From positions 1,240,001 to 1,304,000 of the forward strand of contig JAKUDP010000016.1 of NCBI GenBank assembly GCA_022570795.1: 64,000 nt of DNA. The letters are read 5' to 3'. The position numbers and the translations under genes are program-made. This document shows positions 44,845 through 57,098 of the stretch, one piece after another (within the stretch, counting starts at the first letter, position 1; each line of letters opens with the position of its first letter). The notes below the pieces were generated by a model that was not told the DNA's origin, did no database searches, and worked only from the letters and a program-made list of their open reading frames with translations. This stretch comes from Sphaerulina vaccinii (lineage: Eukaryota; Ascomycota; Dothideomycetes; Mycosphaerellales; Mycosphaerellaceae).

Positions 44845-45366
44845 TGTGCAATGGGTATGGGCGATGAGTATTTTCGTACAGGGCTATCAGTAACGATCAA
44901 TGAACGCCTGGCGTTATTCGGTTGTATAAGAGGTTCAATGGGTTGGAATCCGAGAGCCTCCGTTGTTCATACGCGTAAGATTTGAATATGAGAATATGTT
45001 TGAACTCTATCCGCCTTCTGGCATTTGGCTACTTTTCGGAATTCTGCAGGGCTGCAATGGTGGCGTAAATGTTGCTTCGCTATTGGTGGTCTCTTGCATC
45101 GTGGTGGCTGTGCATTGAATCTGGCTGGGAATCGACTTCATATGCTGGTATTCTGCTCCCCTTCGTCATCTGGAATATCTCTGGTTCGGTACACTCTGCG
45201 AGGTGGAGTGCACCCTTCGCAAGACAAATACTGACAGCGATACGGCTGTGCTCCCGCCGGCGTGGTATCTGAGGTTTCGCAGAGATGCACAGATCGTGCC
45301 TACCGACATAGTCAGAACTGCACGAACGTTCACTTACAAGTTCTTGGGGCACTCGAGCGACCCGTC
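44845..45366. other. Intergenic between BIR1 and the HET gene
   Basis: About 520 bases between two plus-strand genes. The HET frame stays open upstream to 45262 but only with a GTG start and no HET-like sequence, so it is counted as non-coding. No repeat seen. Confidence 0.4.
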
Positions 45367-46602
45367 ATGCGGCTGATCGATACCAAGACACGAGAATTTG
45401 TGGAATTCCTGGGAGGTCACCCGGAAGAATCAGAAGATGTACCTGACAAGTACTACATCCTATCACATCGGTGGGGCAAGGACGAGATCACCTACAAGGA
45501 CTATAACAAACGCCGAAACCGGGAGAGCGCTGGTTACAAGAAAGTGAACGATTTCTGTACATTTGTCCACGAAAAGCATGGTCCGAGCTATGTCTGGATT
45601 GATACATGCTGTATTGACAAGCGGTCGAGTGCTGAGCTATCGGAGGCTATCAATTCCATGTACGACTGGTTCAGATGGGCAGATGTCTGTTATGTTCATC
45701 TTGCCGACGTTACGTATCGGTTGCAAGACCAAAAGCCCGATAATCTTGTGGAACAACTAGACTCTTCTGAGTGGTTCAACCGTGGCTGGACGTTACAAGA
45801 ACTGCTAGCACCGACTCATGTAGTGTTTCTAAACAACCAGTGGCAGGAAATTGGTTACACGATTCCTAGCTGGGAGGATCCGACTTCAGAAGAGTATGTA
45901 GGGCTGCTAGATTTGAGCACTGAAATCAGTCGGATTACTGGCATACACGTCGAATATGTCAAACACCCTGATTATACATCCGGTGCGTCGGCGGCTTGCA
46001 GACTAAGCTGGATGGCGGGTCGCGAGACTTCGAGGATAGAAGACGAGGCTTACTGTTTGATGGGCATACTGGGAGTCAACATGCCATTACTCTACGGGGA
46101 GGGAGCCGGGGCTTTCAGACGATTACTGGCAGAGCTCATCAGGACTTCAGACGATGATTCGATTTTTGCGTGGTCATCTGAGCAAGCAGGCCCAAAGAGT
46201 GTCATACCACGGAGATCTGTGCCCTTCAGGAATTGCAGTAACATCGCCTTGCAAGATTCTGGTCCATCTTCTCATACCTATGCGATAACGAATAAGGGTC
46301 TTCAATTTCGATCTTGTGTCAGAAAGCTTGAGGTGTCAGTCAATTTCTCGCGATTTGTTTTCGACGATAGTCTTGAGTTCATCGGCGTACCGCTCAGCTG
46401 CGCTGCGGGTAGTTGTGCTGATAACCTTAGGCCTTCGTGGCTTTATCTGGGTAAGAAGAAGGATGCGAGGAGATGGCAGAAGTTCAGCTTTGGTCCACAC
46501 TATAGTGTGACGGACATCACAGACCCGGCAGAGGAGCATGTAATGGTTGATCTGCTGATCGATACATATAGTGATAGATATGCTACTCGTGAAGAGTCAT
46601 AG
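45367..46602 (+). CDS. HET-domain protein (heterokaryon incompatibility type)
   Basis: A single exon of 411 residues from the ATG at 45367 (MRLIDTKTREFVEF, the usual HET-E-like start). HET blocks are in order: YILSHRWGKDEITYKD at about 29-44, YVWIDTCCIDKRSSAELSEAINSMY near 75-99, and WFNRGWTLQELLAP further on. After it come the segments RISWMAGRETSRIEDEAYCLMGILGVNMPLLYGEG-like (here starting RLSWMAGR), typical of the wider HET/DUF family. There is no NACHT or WD40 part as in HET-E or HET-D; the frame stops after a diverged C-terminus. HET proteins trigger cell death on fusion between genetically different hyphae. Whether this copy is an active incompatibility gene cannot be told from sequence. 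Confidence 0.88.
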   Translation: MRLIDTKTREFVEFLGGHPEESEDVPDKYYILSHRWGKDEITYKDYNKRRNRESAGYKKVNDFCTFVHEKHGPSYVWIDTCCIDKRSSAELSEAINSMYDWFRWADVCYVHLADVTYRLQDQKPDNLVEQLDSSEWFNRGWTLQELLAPTHVVFLNNQWQEIGYTIPSWEDPTSEEYVGLLDLSTEISRITGIHVEYVKHPDYTSGASAACRLSWMAGRETSRIEDEAYCLMGILGVNMPLLYGEGAGAFRRLLAELIRTSDDDSIFAWSSEQAGPKSVIPRRSVPFRNCSNIALQDSGPSSHTYAITNKGLQFRSCVRKLEVSVNFSRFVFDDSLEFIGVPLSCAAGSCADNLRPSWLYLGKKKDARRWQKFSFGPHYSVTDITDPAEEHVMVDLLIDTYSDRYATREES

Positions 46603-47664
46603 CTGTTGCACAAACCGCGTGTCTTTGGCGTGCAGTCTTTCCTAGACACTCTCTTTGGCTGCTTCATTGGACAATGCTGTTGTGCTCGGTTGTTGCAACG
46701 ATCCCTAGGTGAGCAGTCTGAGCTGTTGGTATCGATGAATATTCCAAACGACCAAGAGGTGTTTCATGGCTTTAGCGATAATCGATGCGGGCCATTGTGG
46801 AAGTAGGACAGTCACGACAGACTGGATTCTGGTCTATCATTGAGCGATGGTGAGTATGGGACATCGACACTCGAGGCGTATAGTTGTTGATCGATCTGTT
46901 GCTTTTGATGTGCAATATGCATTGACTTCCTTGTTGAGATCAATATCGAAGTTGTGCGTGCCCAAGAATTAGAAGAGACTAGTTAATGACCACACGCACA
47001 ATGAAGATATTGAAATTCAATATTCGAAATGATATCAAAGTGTGTGTGCGCGTTTGAAGTCAGTCGGAAGCGGGTGGCTGATGTGGGTCTGAGTTATTCT
47101 AAGGTGCAAAACTATTAGTAAAGCTCGGACGATTTCTAATATGGCTCTCGAGCAAAGGGTATTCTACCTCCTACCGCATACCTCCTCCGATCGTCCTATA
47201 AGTCTTGTATATATCAGCGCCTAATATATATTATATAGGCTCGAAAGTATTAGACTATTCTGCTAAGCTACTCCTACGTTGTCGATCGAGAGGTATAATC
47301 TAGAAATCCGATATTCGACCTCGTAAAACCGGCTTTTTTACCTCTTTTTAGAACCTCGAAAAACATAAATATTAAGTAACCGATCGATAGAGCGAGCATA
47401 TGCGATACTTTCGTTATACTACGTATATAGGATGCGACCTCGTCGTCGCCTGCAAAGTGGAAAACAACGTCGAAGAAGTACGTTTTCTACCCTGTCACAC
47501 TAGTTAGTTGTAATCCCTGTTTTACTAATCCTTTTGCACTTTTGAATACCGAATTTCGTGGGTCTGCCAAGCGGAGGATGTATGGACTTCATCTTGCCAT
47601 TGCCTGAGCACTCAGTCAGCACAGCAGGTTCCAATGAGTCTTCCTGGGACACTTCGACTCCCAG
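46603..47664. other. Intergenic 1.06 kb with a short RIP-like relic
   Basis: No gene is supported. From about 47155 to 47455 the sequence becomes TA-rich and poor in CA and TG while keeping CG (for example CGATCGAG, CGACCTCG), the skew expected of an old RIP-mutated fragment. The rest has normal composition. Confidence 0.45.
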
Positions 47665-48740
47665 TCATTCGCAAGATGTGAACTCGTCACAACTGAAAGC
47701 TCCAACACTAAACGGCAACCACTCTTCTCGCTGAATGGAGGCATTGACTTCTCGTTCCTGGATTGCAGCGGCCATTTCAGCAGGAGGTCTGTTACTGCCG
47801 CCACCACCACCTCTATTACAAACAGGCAGAGTCTTGGTCTGTCCTTGAGATCCTTTACAAGCTCTCTTGCTTGTCGATTTCGGTGCACTGTGGCCTTTGT
47901 CGACACCAACATATTCCTGGCACACAGCATGTAAATTCTCTCCACAGTTACCATCAAGCTTCGCAGTGTCACCACTTTAGATACGGATGTCAGCTTTATA
48001 CTAAGAAGTCCAAGACTAAGACTTACAAGTTCCCATTAATGCCAGCGATATCATTCTTGATCCCATGGATTTGATTACCAGTAATGATAGCATGGCGTGG
48101 AGAACGTGCCTTATTGTTTGGGCAGTTCCCGCAACTCCGATACAGATGGCTGACATTGAAGTAGCGGCCATTCTGAATAGTGACTGTGCCGCGACCATCG
48201 TGTTGCACGAACTTGTTCGGAGCATTATTGGCTCCTCCGCCTTCGATGAGCACTGTGCCGGGATTCATGACTTGCACGGCTTCTGTGGCGATCACATACA
48301 GCATGTCAGCTCCTGTCCTTTGGGACTGTTTGCTGACATATGGTGAAAGAGAGGCTGCCAACATGCTTACCATCACAAAGTCCTCGAAACCAGACATTAG
48401 TCAGAGTGCAAGATCCCAAACACAAGACACAACTGATCTGTTTCGTGCCGCATATCACATTCGAAATCGAAGCACCGTCTTCTAGGATGAAAGTTGAAGC
48501 AGAACGATCATACTCTTTCGAGAGATCACATCGCTGACCACGATCATACTCCCACATTTTGAAGTCTACCTTGCCTTTGATGACTCGAGGAGCTCTGAGA
48601 GCTGTGTAGCCTTTCGACTTGGGGATTGCGATGGGACCGCCTCCAGCATTAGCATTGGCGGCGTTGATGGCGTTCTCCTCTTGGATGGAAGGACAGATTA
48701 CCAAGGCGAGAGTAGCGAGGAAAGCCAGGAGTCGTGACAT
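47665..48740 (-). CDS. Secreted pectate lyase, PL3 family-like
   Basis: Three exons (48740-48371, 48312-48027, 47974-47665) encode 321 residues; introns 48313-48370 and 47975-48026 keep phase. The acceptor GACAG at 48317-48313 was chosen over AAAG upstream because only it continues the PL3 frame. A signal peptide (MSRLLAFLATLALVICPSIQ) leads. PL3-type blocks follow: FILEDGASISNVICG, LGSCTLTNVWF, GGGANNAPNKFVQHDGRGTVTIQN, LYRSCGNC, DIAGINGNFGD and VCQEYVGVDKG. PL3 enzymes cleave polygalacturonate by beta-elimination with calcium, softening plant walls. Where family members usually read CEDA, this one reads CDGA, and the C-terminus extends about 50 residues past the usual end with GGGGG. It may be a diverged, possibly less active paralogue. 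Confidence 0.8.
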
Positions 48741-49079
48741 CTTCGATGGTATGGTTGTCTACATTTGCAATTTGAGAGCAGAGAGCGGCATTCGTGAAGT
48801 ACTGGGCGCATCGTTATTATAGAATATTCATACAAGCACAAGTCGCTCACTCGTACCTCAGCCTCACTGTCTGCGATCATGGGGTTCTGATATCGTTAGC
48901 ATGCGTCAGCGCGTGGAGGTCAGTCCGCGGCGGGCTTGTTGACTAAACCCAATCGCGGACAGCTGATGGCTTGGTCTGTGCACAAGCGCAGAAAGGGTGC
49001 ATGCTCACGCTAGGACACACTATCCGTCCTACATGCACCTTCTGAAACGGCCTTAGGCACGTAGTTTTAGCTCTCTCTC
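48741..49079. promoter_or_regulatory. PL3 upstream region and edge of the right transposon block
   Basis: About 340 bases upstream of the PL3 start with normal GC. Composition switches sharply to AT-rich near 49065-49085, after a CTCTCTCTCTCT run. I could not identify the terminal repeat of the element that begins here. Confidence 0.4.
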
Positions 49080-51351
49080 TCTTAATCTAAGTAATTTAAA
49101 TACTACAAAGTATACTAAGTCTAGATTAACTAATAGTATTAATAGATAGATTAAAAATAGCAAATAGAAAGGCTACAAACAAGAGTAAAAGTATTGTTGC
49201 AAGCTCTTTAAAAGCAACTGTTTTAGAAGACGAACTTAACTTTAAATAAGACTCTTTTATAAACTAATTTATAAACTAATTTTTTTAAAAATAAATCTAA
49301 AAAGTTCCTTAATTAAATAAAATAAACTTTTAGAACTTTTTTAACTAAACTCTAGGTAATATAGCCTTTTAATAGCTAGCGACTATGCCGCCTCTACCTA
49401 GTATAGATATAATACTTAAATAGTAGTAGATCTATAAAATCTAATATAATATTTTTTATATTTATTAATAAATAGCTATACTAGCTATACTAACTATTAA
49501 ACTAACTATTTCTTAGAATAGCCTTATAGGTAAGATATCTATTACCTTTTAATACTAGATTAGAGACAAGATAGTAGACTAAAATATAAAAAATACTTTT
49601 ATTAATAATATCTAAAAAAGTAACTTTAATATACTAGACTTACTAAAGCTATTACTATAAAATTAAAAAGTTATAGATTATAGCAAAATATAGGAAGTTA
49701 TTAATATAAGTAGCTCTTTCTACTAATAGTATATTAAAAGTAAATATACTATAATTTCTAATATTATAGTATAAGTAAGATATATAAAAGTTTAGAAAAA
49801 TCTCTATATTACTTTTTATACTAATAAGCTAGAAGCTAGTAGTATAATAAAGCTTAGTAATAGAATTAGTATATTTATACTTTAAATCTAGAAATAGTAG
49901 AAGAAATATAACTAGAATATAGCTCTTTACAAAGTCGCTATCTTATAGTACTAATATATACTCGATAGTAGAAGTCTATTAGAAGCCTATTAGTAATACT
50001 CTTAGTATCTCTATAATAAGCTTACTATTTAGAAAATATATAAGTAGCTTGCTTATTCTTAAATATTAGTACTATCTACTCTACTAAATAGAGCGCCTAT
50101 AGTACCTTTAACTCTAAATATAGTAGGTTTAAGAAAGTAATAGATTATATAATTTAAAGCTAAAATAAAAAGAAAAGTATATAAGAATTATAATAAAAGC
50201 TAGTATAAATATAACTAGAAGTATTTTATAGATTATATATACTCTATTTATAGAGGCGACTATTATAAGGCTTTATACTCTTAGTTACTAACTAAGAAAG
50301 TAAAAAAAGAGTAATATTCTAGAACTCTAGAATATAAAAGTAATAAATTTAAATATTCTAGAGTTTGTAGATTACTTCCTATACTAGTATCTAGATACTC
50401 TAATATTATTATATATAGTATAGACTAAGAAAATATATATAAATTAATTTATTCCGAGCCTTTAGATCTATACAAACAAGTAGAGAATAAAGAAATACTA
50501 CTTTTCGACTAAATTAATAAAAATATACTAGAAGTAATATTTATAAATAATTAATTACTTATTACTAAGGCTTTTAATAACGTACTAAGTACTATATCTA
50601 AGTATAATATATATATATCTAGAATACTATTACTAGAAGGCTTAATACTTCTAAAGGTAGATACTTAGTATAATAGTATAGAAGAGTTTTCTAGACTTTT
50701 AAAAATATTACTAGTAGACTATATTAAGTATAGGGTAGATCTTAGTCTATTACCTAATAGTAGGTATTGCTTTAACTTTTAAACTAAGAGTAATAGACGA
50801 TTAGTATAGAAATGCAAGAACTCGAATTATAGAAGTACTATATTAGATCTAAGTAAAATAACTAATTAAATAATAGCTAACTTTATAGCTAGTAGAATTA
50901 CTAGAGTTAAATCTAGTAAATAGGTTGTTCTATTACCTTAGAGCCTAGTTCCGAAGCACGATAGTAGATACTATAGAATTTATAACTTATTCTACCTAGT
51001 AGGCCGATTAATTAATAACTTAATATCTAAGGTATATATAGCTATCTTATATACTAAATAGAATAATATTCTCTCTCTAATTCTATAGGTAGGTCCTAAT
51101 ATAATAATTATTAATAGAAATATTAAAAGTATATTTAGAATAGTTCCTATTACTATATACTAGTATTAGTTACTTGTATTTATATAGAATAGAGTTAAAT
51201 ATAAAGAAAACTACCTTCTATTTAGTCTTAGAATAGCGCTCTTTCTATCTAACCTATTTGTAGAAGCTCTATATTAGATAGTAGCTCGCAAGCTTTCTAA
51301 AGGTATACTTATAGTCTACTACTTAGATAATTTTATTTTTATTATACTATA
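49080..51351 (+). mobile_element. DIRS-like retrotransposon, left part (gag to RT), RIP-mutated
   Basis: A 2.3-kb AT-rich stretch with no open frames. The last 150 bases read as the reverse transcriptase core of the DIRS group: ALFLSNLFVEALY, then GILIVYYLDNFIFI at about 51303-51348. The LDNF is an LDDF with GAT changed to AAT, as RIP would do. The Copia array starts directly after it. The matching right part (RNase H end and tyrosine recombinase) continues at 62592 in the same orientation. The left end (about 49066-49085) is defined only by composition. Confidence 0.7.
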
Positions 51352-51597
51352 TATTAGAAAGTATAGTCTAGTTGGACTATCTGAGAGACAGCCCCTAGGG
51401 ATCAGAACATATAATATAGGTCACGTAACAATAGGTCGCGTGACTTATCTAATACTCTACATCTTAGGAGGAGATGCAACCTATAACTAACTAATACAAT
51501 TAACACAGTTGGTTCCTATCTGACGCTTCTACTTCTATCGCGTATTAAGACCCTTCCTACACGTCGTAGGCGTGTGTATTGTCGTCCTATTTCGATA
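51352..51597 (+). repeat. LTR1 of the tandem Copia array
   Basis: 246 bases, the least RIP-mutated LTR of the family here (retains GGTCACGTAAC, GGTCGCGTGAC and GGCGTGTGTATTGTCG). PBS follows at 51598-51612. Confidence 0.9.
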
Positions 51598-54500
51598 GGT
51601 TATAAGCCTAGGTTTGTAGAGGAAGTATCAGATAGTAATAGTTGGCCTTTTCTAATAGTAGGACACGAACCTGCGATAAAAGGAGTATTAGGAGACTCGA
51701 GGTATACCTATCTGCACTACTAAGAAGATATAGAAGATCCCGGCGAGTTCTGGACGTTCCTATAGGTAGATAAGATAGAGAAGAACCTAGTAAGGCACAC
51801 TTAAGGAGCAGAGCTCAAAAGGTATAAAGAGGAAAGGGTAAGCTAGAGGCCAAAGCACTATCTTATATAGATAAGACTTAACCTCTATACTAGAGTACTA
51901 CTAATACCTTAGAAAGGTATATCCCTCTAAAAAGAGACTATTTAAGTCTATCTATAAGTATAGATAAGTAGAAAGTATAGGAAACTATACTAAGCTTATC
52001 TAAGAGAGAAGAAAGAGAGTCTTAGACTAGGAAAGTAGCTATCTAGAAATTGCTACTAAAATTATTTAAAAGAGTATTAATTTTTAGAGTTTAGTTTTTA
52101 ATATTTTAGGTAAAATAGATTAAGAGCAAGGAAGTAGATTTGGAGGTAAGAGAGCTATACTAGTCCTATTAAGAGAGAACTAGAGGCTATAGTTCAGACT
52201 ATAGAAAAACAACCTAGAGGGAAAGAAGATCTTCTAGGTAATCTTAGACCTAAGAGATACTAAAAAGGAAATATTATAGACTTCCTAGTTAGAGGAGTCG
52301 TCCTTATTATCTATAAAGACACCTAATAGTTTCCTAGGGCTAGAACACTTAAAATTTAGCCTATAGTAGAGGAAAGCAAATACTTAGGCAATCTATAAGC
52401 TAACTAAGTACCTAGGGCAGGATAATTAGAATAAGGTAATAGAGGAGAAGAGGGCCTTTAATATCTAGACAACCCTATATAACAAGTATAGTAAGGTCTA
52501 GTAAGCCTATATAATAGCTATTATCTAGGAGTATATAAACTTCAAGATAGGACTAGAAGATAGAATTAGAAGCTTATAGGTCTACTTTAGGAACCTAGGT
52601 AGAAGGATAGTAGAGATTAACTAGAGAGAGTCTTACTATAAGACTCTAGAAACAAGGATTAAGCATCTACTCTTCTTCCTACTAGATAGATACAAGAGTA
52701 CTAGACAGACTATCCTAGCTTAGAAGAACCTAATACTAGAGGATATCCTCTAGATACTAGAAGTAGAAGAGTCTATAGACTAAAAAGAGACGGCTATATT
52801 TGCTAGGAAAGGTACCTAGCGACTACTAGAATGTTTCCTCTATAAGGGACTATATACCTAGAGGGAATGCCCTAGACTCGAATAGGCAAAGAGGGCTACC
52901 AAGTCCTATCAGGCCCTAGGGACCTAACCGAATAGGGTCGAAAAGAGACCCTCTCCGACACAAGCTAGGAGGAGTTCTTTACTTAATAAGGATAAGCTAA
53001 AAGCAGTAGTAAAAAGACTCTAGCTCGAAGTACAATCTCTTAAGAAATCAAGTAAGAAATACCCAAAAAAGGCTTTTATAGTATAAGATATAGAGTCGCT
53101 AACTACTTCAGACCTATCCTAGACTCTATCTAAGGATAAGGATGTTAATAAAGTAGCCTACTCTACTATAGAAGCCAAAGGCAAGTATAGACTATTAGAA
53201 TAGCTACTTAACTCTTATACTTCTACCTATATAACTAACTAAGAATTACTTTTTAGGGAACTAAAGCCTCTTTAGGCTAGAAAGTAGATTAAGGTTAGGG
53301 GTAGCTATCTAATAGCTATATATATAGGAAAAGCGGTAATAGGGGGCAGGAAGGGCAAATAGATTATACTAAGGGATATTCTTTTTGTACCTAGACTTAG
53401 AGTAAATCTTGTTTTATAGAATTAGTTTAGTAAGTAGTTCGGTATTTAACTACTAAAATTCATACTTGTTTTAGCCTCTAGAAAAGTAGTTGTCTAGACA
53501 AGAATGTTAGGAAGAGTCCTATTTATTAAGGAAATTAATAAGAGTCTAGCTAAGTCTATTAGGCCCCGAGGGCTCGACCAAAATCAAGTATACTTCTTAT
53601 AGGAATTAATAGATAAAGCATATACTTTCTATATATTAGAGAGTACCTAGAATTAGTAGGAGCTCTAGCATCGAAGGCTTATATATTTTAGGGAGAAGGT
53701 AGTAAAGGACCTTTACTAGGTCTTAGATTTAAAGAGCCTAATACTAATTCCAAAGAAGCATAGAGTATATAGGGTCTATACAATAGCAAAGATAAAGTAG
53801 TATAAAGGGAAAGAGATATAGCAGAAGCCCTAAAGGCTAGCTCTTATATCTATTAATATCTATAGACCCCTACCTATCTTAAGATTAGGATTCAAATAGT
53901 AGCTTGAAATTGTTAACAACTTCTTAAGAAAGAAGTAGGCCTTCCTACTAAAGTTAAGAATAGATATACTACCTACCCTCTACTAATAGAAAAGGAATGC
54001 GGAGCTTTAATCTAGAAATTCTCTCTAAGTAGTAAGGAGTAATAGAGCTAGGGAGCTTCTCGCTATACTAAAGTAGTAGAAGAGAGAGAATAGAATCTCT
54101 TTCTATACTACTAAGGCATATAACTCTATTTAGAATAGAGTTGTTAAAAGGTCGATCTAGACCTCTAAAGAAAGAGTAAAGGCAATACTAGAAGAATCTA
54201 ATATACTAATTAAGTTCTGGCCTAAGGTACTAGAAGCAAGTATTATTATTAGGAATACTCTTCCAAATAGGCCAGATATTAATAGATTTAAAGTCTTACT
54301 CGAGGAGGCATTCTTAGGATAGAGACCTCTAGTATTATACTTTAGAGTCTAGGGCTATAGAGTAGTAGTATATATAAACTCGAAGTCCTAGCTAGCTAGG
54401 ATAAGATTAGACAAACTAATAAATAGAGGCAAGGATGCTATATTCGTCGGTTATATTCTAGATACTACTAAAATATAGCTTTTCTAGGAGCCTAATATAG

Positions 54501-54651
54501 GGGCTATTAAGGCCTATAGCAATACTAAGTAGTTTAAGTATAAGAAAGGAGGAGATTTGGAGTTGAATATTCCTAAGCTTAACTAATCTAGTATTGCACT
54601 AGTTAGGAAACTAGTTAGGAGACTAAAGAAGTAGAAGGAGTCCTAAAGTCT

Positions 54652-54672
54652 GTCGGGCCCCAGAGGCCCGAC
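54652..54672. repeat. GC palindrome in TE2b (between integrase and RT)
   Basis: Stem GTCGGGCC / GGCCCGAC with loop CCAGA, followed by CAAATAT. The homologous site to 22963-22983. Confidence 0.85.
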
Positions 54673-56758
54673 CAAATATCAACTACTATTTATATAGCTT
54701 GGACCTCTACCGAAGAATAAGGAGGAGTACTAGAGGATAGATCTAGAAGAAGAAAACTCTAGAAGTATATAGCTTTAGGAGGAGAAAATTAGAATAGAGC
54801 AGCCGACTAATTAGCCGACTAAAGTTCGTTAAGGGACTAGTAGAAATATATATATTAGAAAACATCCAGATATTATATAAGATTTACTAGAAGCAAGGGT
54901 ACAATCCTAGAAGAGAAGGAGATCTCTTTTAGATAAAGGGAAAGGACCTAAACCTAAGGCCTATAGCATAGTTATAAGGCAGGTCCTCTAAAAGAGGTAG
55001 AGAGATAAGGAAGATAATATACCTAACCTAAAGTATTATAAGGCATTCCTTAGCCTAATTAAAGAAGAAGGGGATTGTATCTAGGAAACCTTAGTAGAGA
55101 TTAAAGAGGTTGCATTTATAGTACTCGGACCTAATATTACTTTGAAGCAAGAGGTCCCTATTCTAAAGTCCTATAAAGAGGCAATATAGAATCCCAAATA
55201 GAGCTATATATAGGAAGAAGCAATCTAGAGAGAACTAGTAGCTTTAGATAGTAACTATACCTAGAAGCCGGTTATACTACTAAAGAGTACAAATCTTATA
55301 ATATTTAGGTAGGTCTTTAATATAAAAAGATTAATTAGTAGAGCTATTAAAAAGTTTAAGGCAAGACTAGTTACTAGAGAGTTCTCCTAGAAGTTTGGAG
55401 TAGACTTTAAGAACACTTTTATACTAACTATAAGGTATAATACTTTAAGGGTATTTATAGTAGTTATTTGCAAGAAGGACTTGGAGATGCACTAAGTAGA
55501 TATAAATAATATATTTATAGAGAGCTCTCTAAAAGAAGATATCTATATAATCCTACCTCTAGGAGTAGAGGTTCTACTAAACCAGGTCCTAAAGATCCTA
55601 AGAAGTCTCTATAGACTTAAGTAAGTAGTAAGAGACTAGAATAAACTCTACGTCTCAAAGCTAGAACAGATAGAATTCGATTAATTAGAGACTAACCTAT
55701 ACCTACTTATCTATAGGGAAAGAAGGATTATAGTCCTAACCTACGTAGATAATATACCTATTATAGTACTAGAGCTAAAGAATGTTCTCTAGTTTAAGAA
55801 ACAGCTTAGCAAGGTCTTTAAGATTAAAGATCTAAAGGAGCTAGAAAAGATTCTTAGAATAAAGATAATAAAAGACAGGGTTATAGGAACTCTAAAGCTT
55901 AATTAAGAATACTATATCTAAGAGAACCTTGCAAAGCTAAATATAACTAAGGAAAATACCTATCTAACTCTCTTACTAATAGATAGTTATAAAAGCCTTA
56001 CTAAGGCAATCCTATCTAATAAGAGATATACCAAATAGGAGTACTAAAGCTAGACAGGTACGTAGATATAGCTAATAGTTATAATAAGACTAGATATTGC
56101 TTTCGCTCTTAGTAGACTAAGCTTATATATAGCTAACCTAATAAGGGGATATATAAATACTCTAAAGAAACTAGCAAGGTACCTTAGGTCGTCCCTAGAC
56201 CTAGAACTTATATTTAGAAAAGGTAGTAGAAGCCTTATTAGATATTTAGACTCTAACTATATAATAGATAAGGCAGATAGAGTCTCAATCCTAGGATCTA
56301 TCTTCTTCCTCTATAGAGCACTAGTATCTTAGATAAGCAAGAAGCAGAAGTCTATAGCAACATTAACTATAGAGGCTAAGTATATAGCTCTAAATATATA
56401 TACCAAGCAATCTTAATTCCTAGTAGCACTTCTAAGGGAAATAGACTATATAGAGCTAGTAGGAGAATATTCTTTTTAACTACTTATTAAAGCAAACTCT
56501 AATACGGTAAATAAACTTAGACCTATTTAGATTATAGGAGACAACCAAGCATCTTTAACCCTTATTAAGGATGCCTATACCTATAAGAGATCAAAGTATA
56601 TTAATATTACTTATAATAATATTAGGAGACTTTAGTAGCAACGGAGGATAGTAGTAGTATATATCCTAACAAAAGAGATAGTTGCAGATAGGTTAACTAA
56701 GCTAAAGAATAGTCCCTAATTCTAGGAGTTTGTAAGATAACTCCGGCTTGCTTAGCCT

Positions 56759-56783
56759 CTATCGGGCCCCCGGGGCCTGATAG
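56759..56783. repeat. GC palindrome in TE2b 3' region
   Basis: A 25-base near-perfect hairpin: CTATCGGGCCCC, one C, then GGGGCCTGATAG, with a single G-T pair. It lies after pol, about 60 bases before LTR2. TE2c has the counterpart at 62260-62284. TE2a lacks it. Confidence 0.85.
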
Positions 56784-56844
56784 GTTTATATAAGGGATAA
56801 GTACTAGAATATAGGGTAGAAGGACTATCTAGCCTAAGTAGGAG

Positions 56845-57098
56845 TATTAGAAAGTATAGTCTAGTTAGACTATCTAAGAGATAGCCCCTAGGGATTAGAA
56901 CATATAATATAGGTTATATAATAATAGGTCGCGTAACTTATCTAATACTCTATATCTTAGGAGGAGATGCAACCTGTAACTAACTAACTAACTAACATAA
57001 TTAATATAGTTAGTTCCTATCTAATGCTTCTACTTCTATTGCGTATTGAGACCCTTCCTATACGTTGTAGGCATATATATTATTATCCTATTTCGATA
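56845..57098 (+). repeat. LTR2, shared central LTR of the array
   Basis: 254 bases, 8 longer than LTR1 and LTR3 because of extra CTAA repeats near 56985-56995. It is more RIP-mutated than the outer LTRs (GTGTGTATTGTCG has become ATATATATTATTA). Confidence 0.9.

Larger units (their letters stand above)
51352..57098 (+). mobile_element. TE2b: Copia retrotransposon, first unit of a tandem array
   Basis: A 5.75-kb unit between LTR1 (51352-51597) and LTR2 (56845-57098). Gag at about 52100-52900 ends in a CCHC-like knuckle (52820-52880); integrase is around 53680-54500, RT around 55270-55900 and RNase H around 56240-56720. RIP changes are milder than in TE1 and TE2a, but the RT box is still YVDN and stops are frequent. 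It shares LTR2 with TE2c, and the two internal regions are nearly identical by eye. No protein is encoded. Confidence 0.88.
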
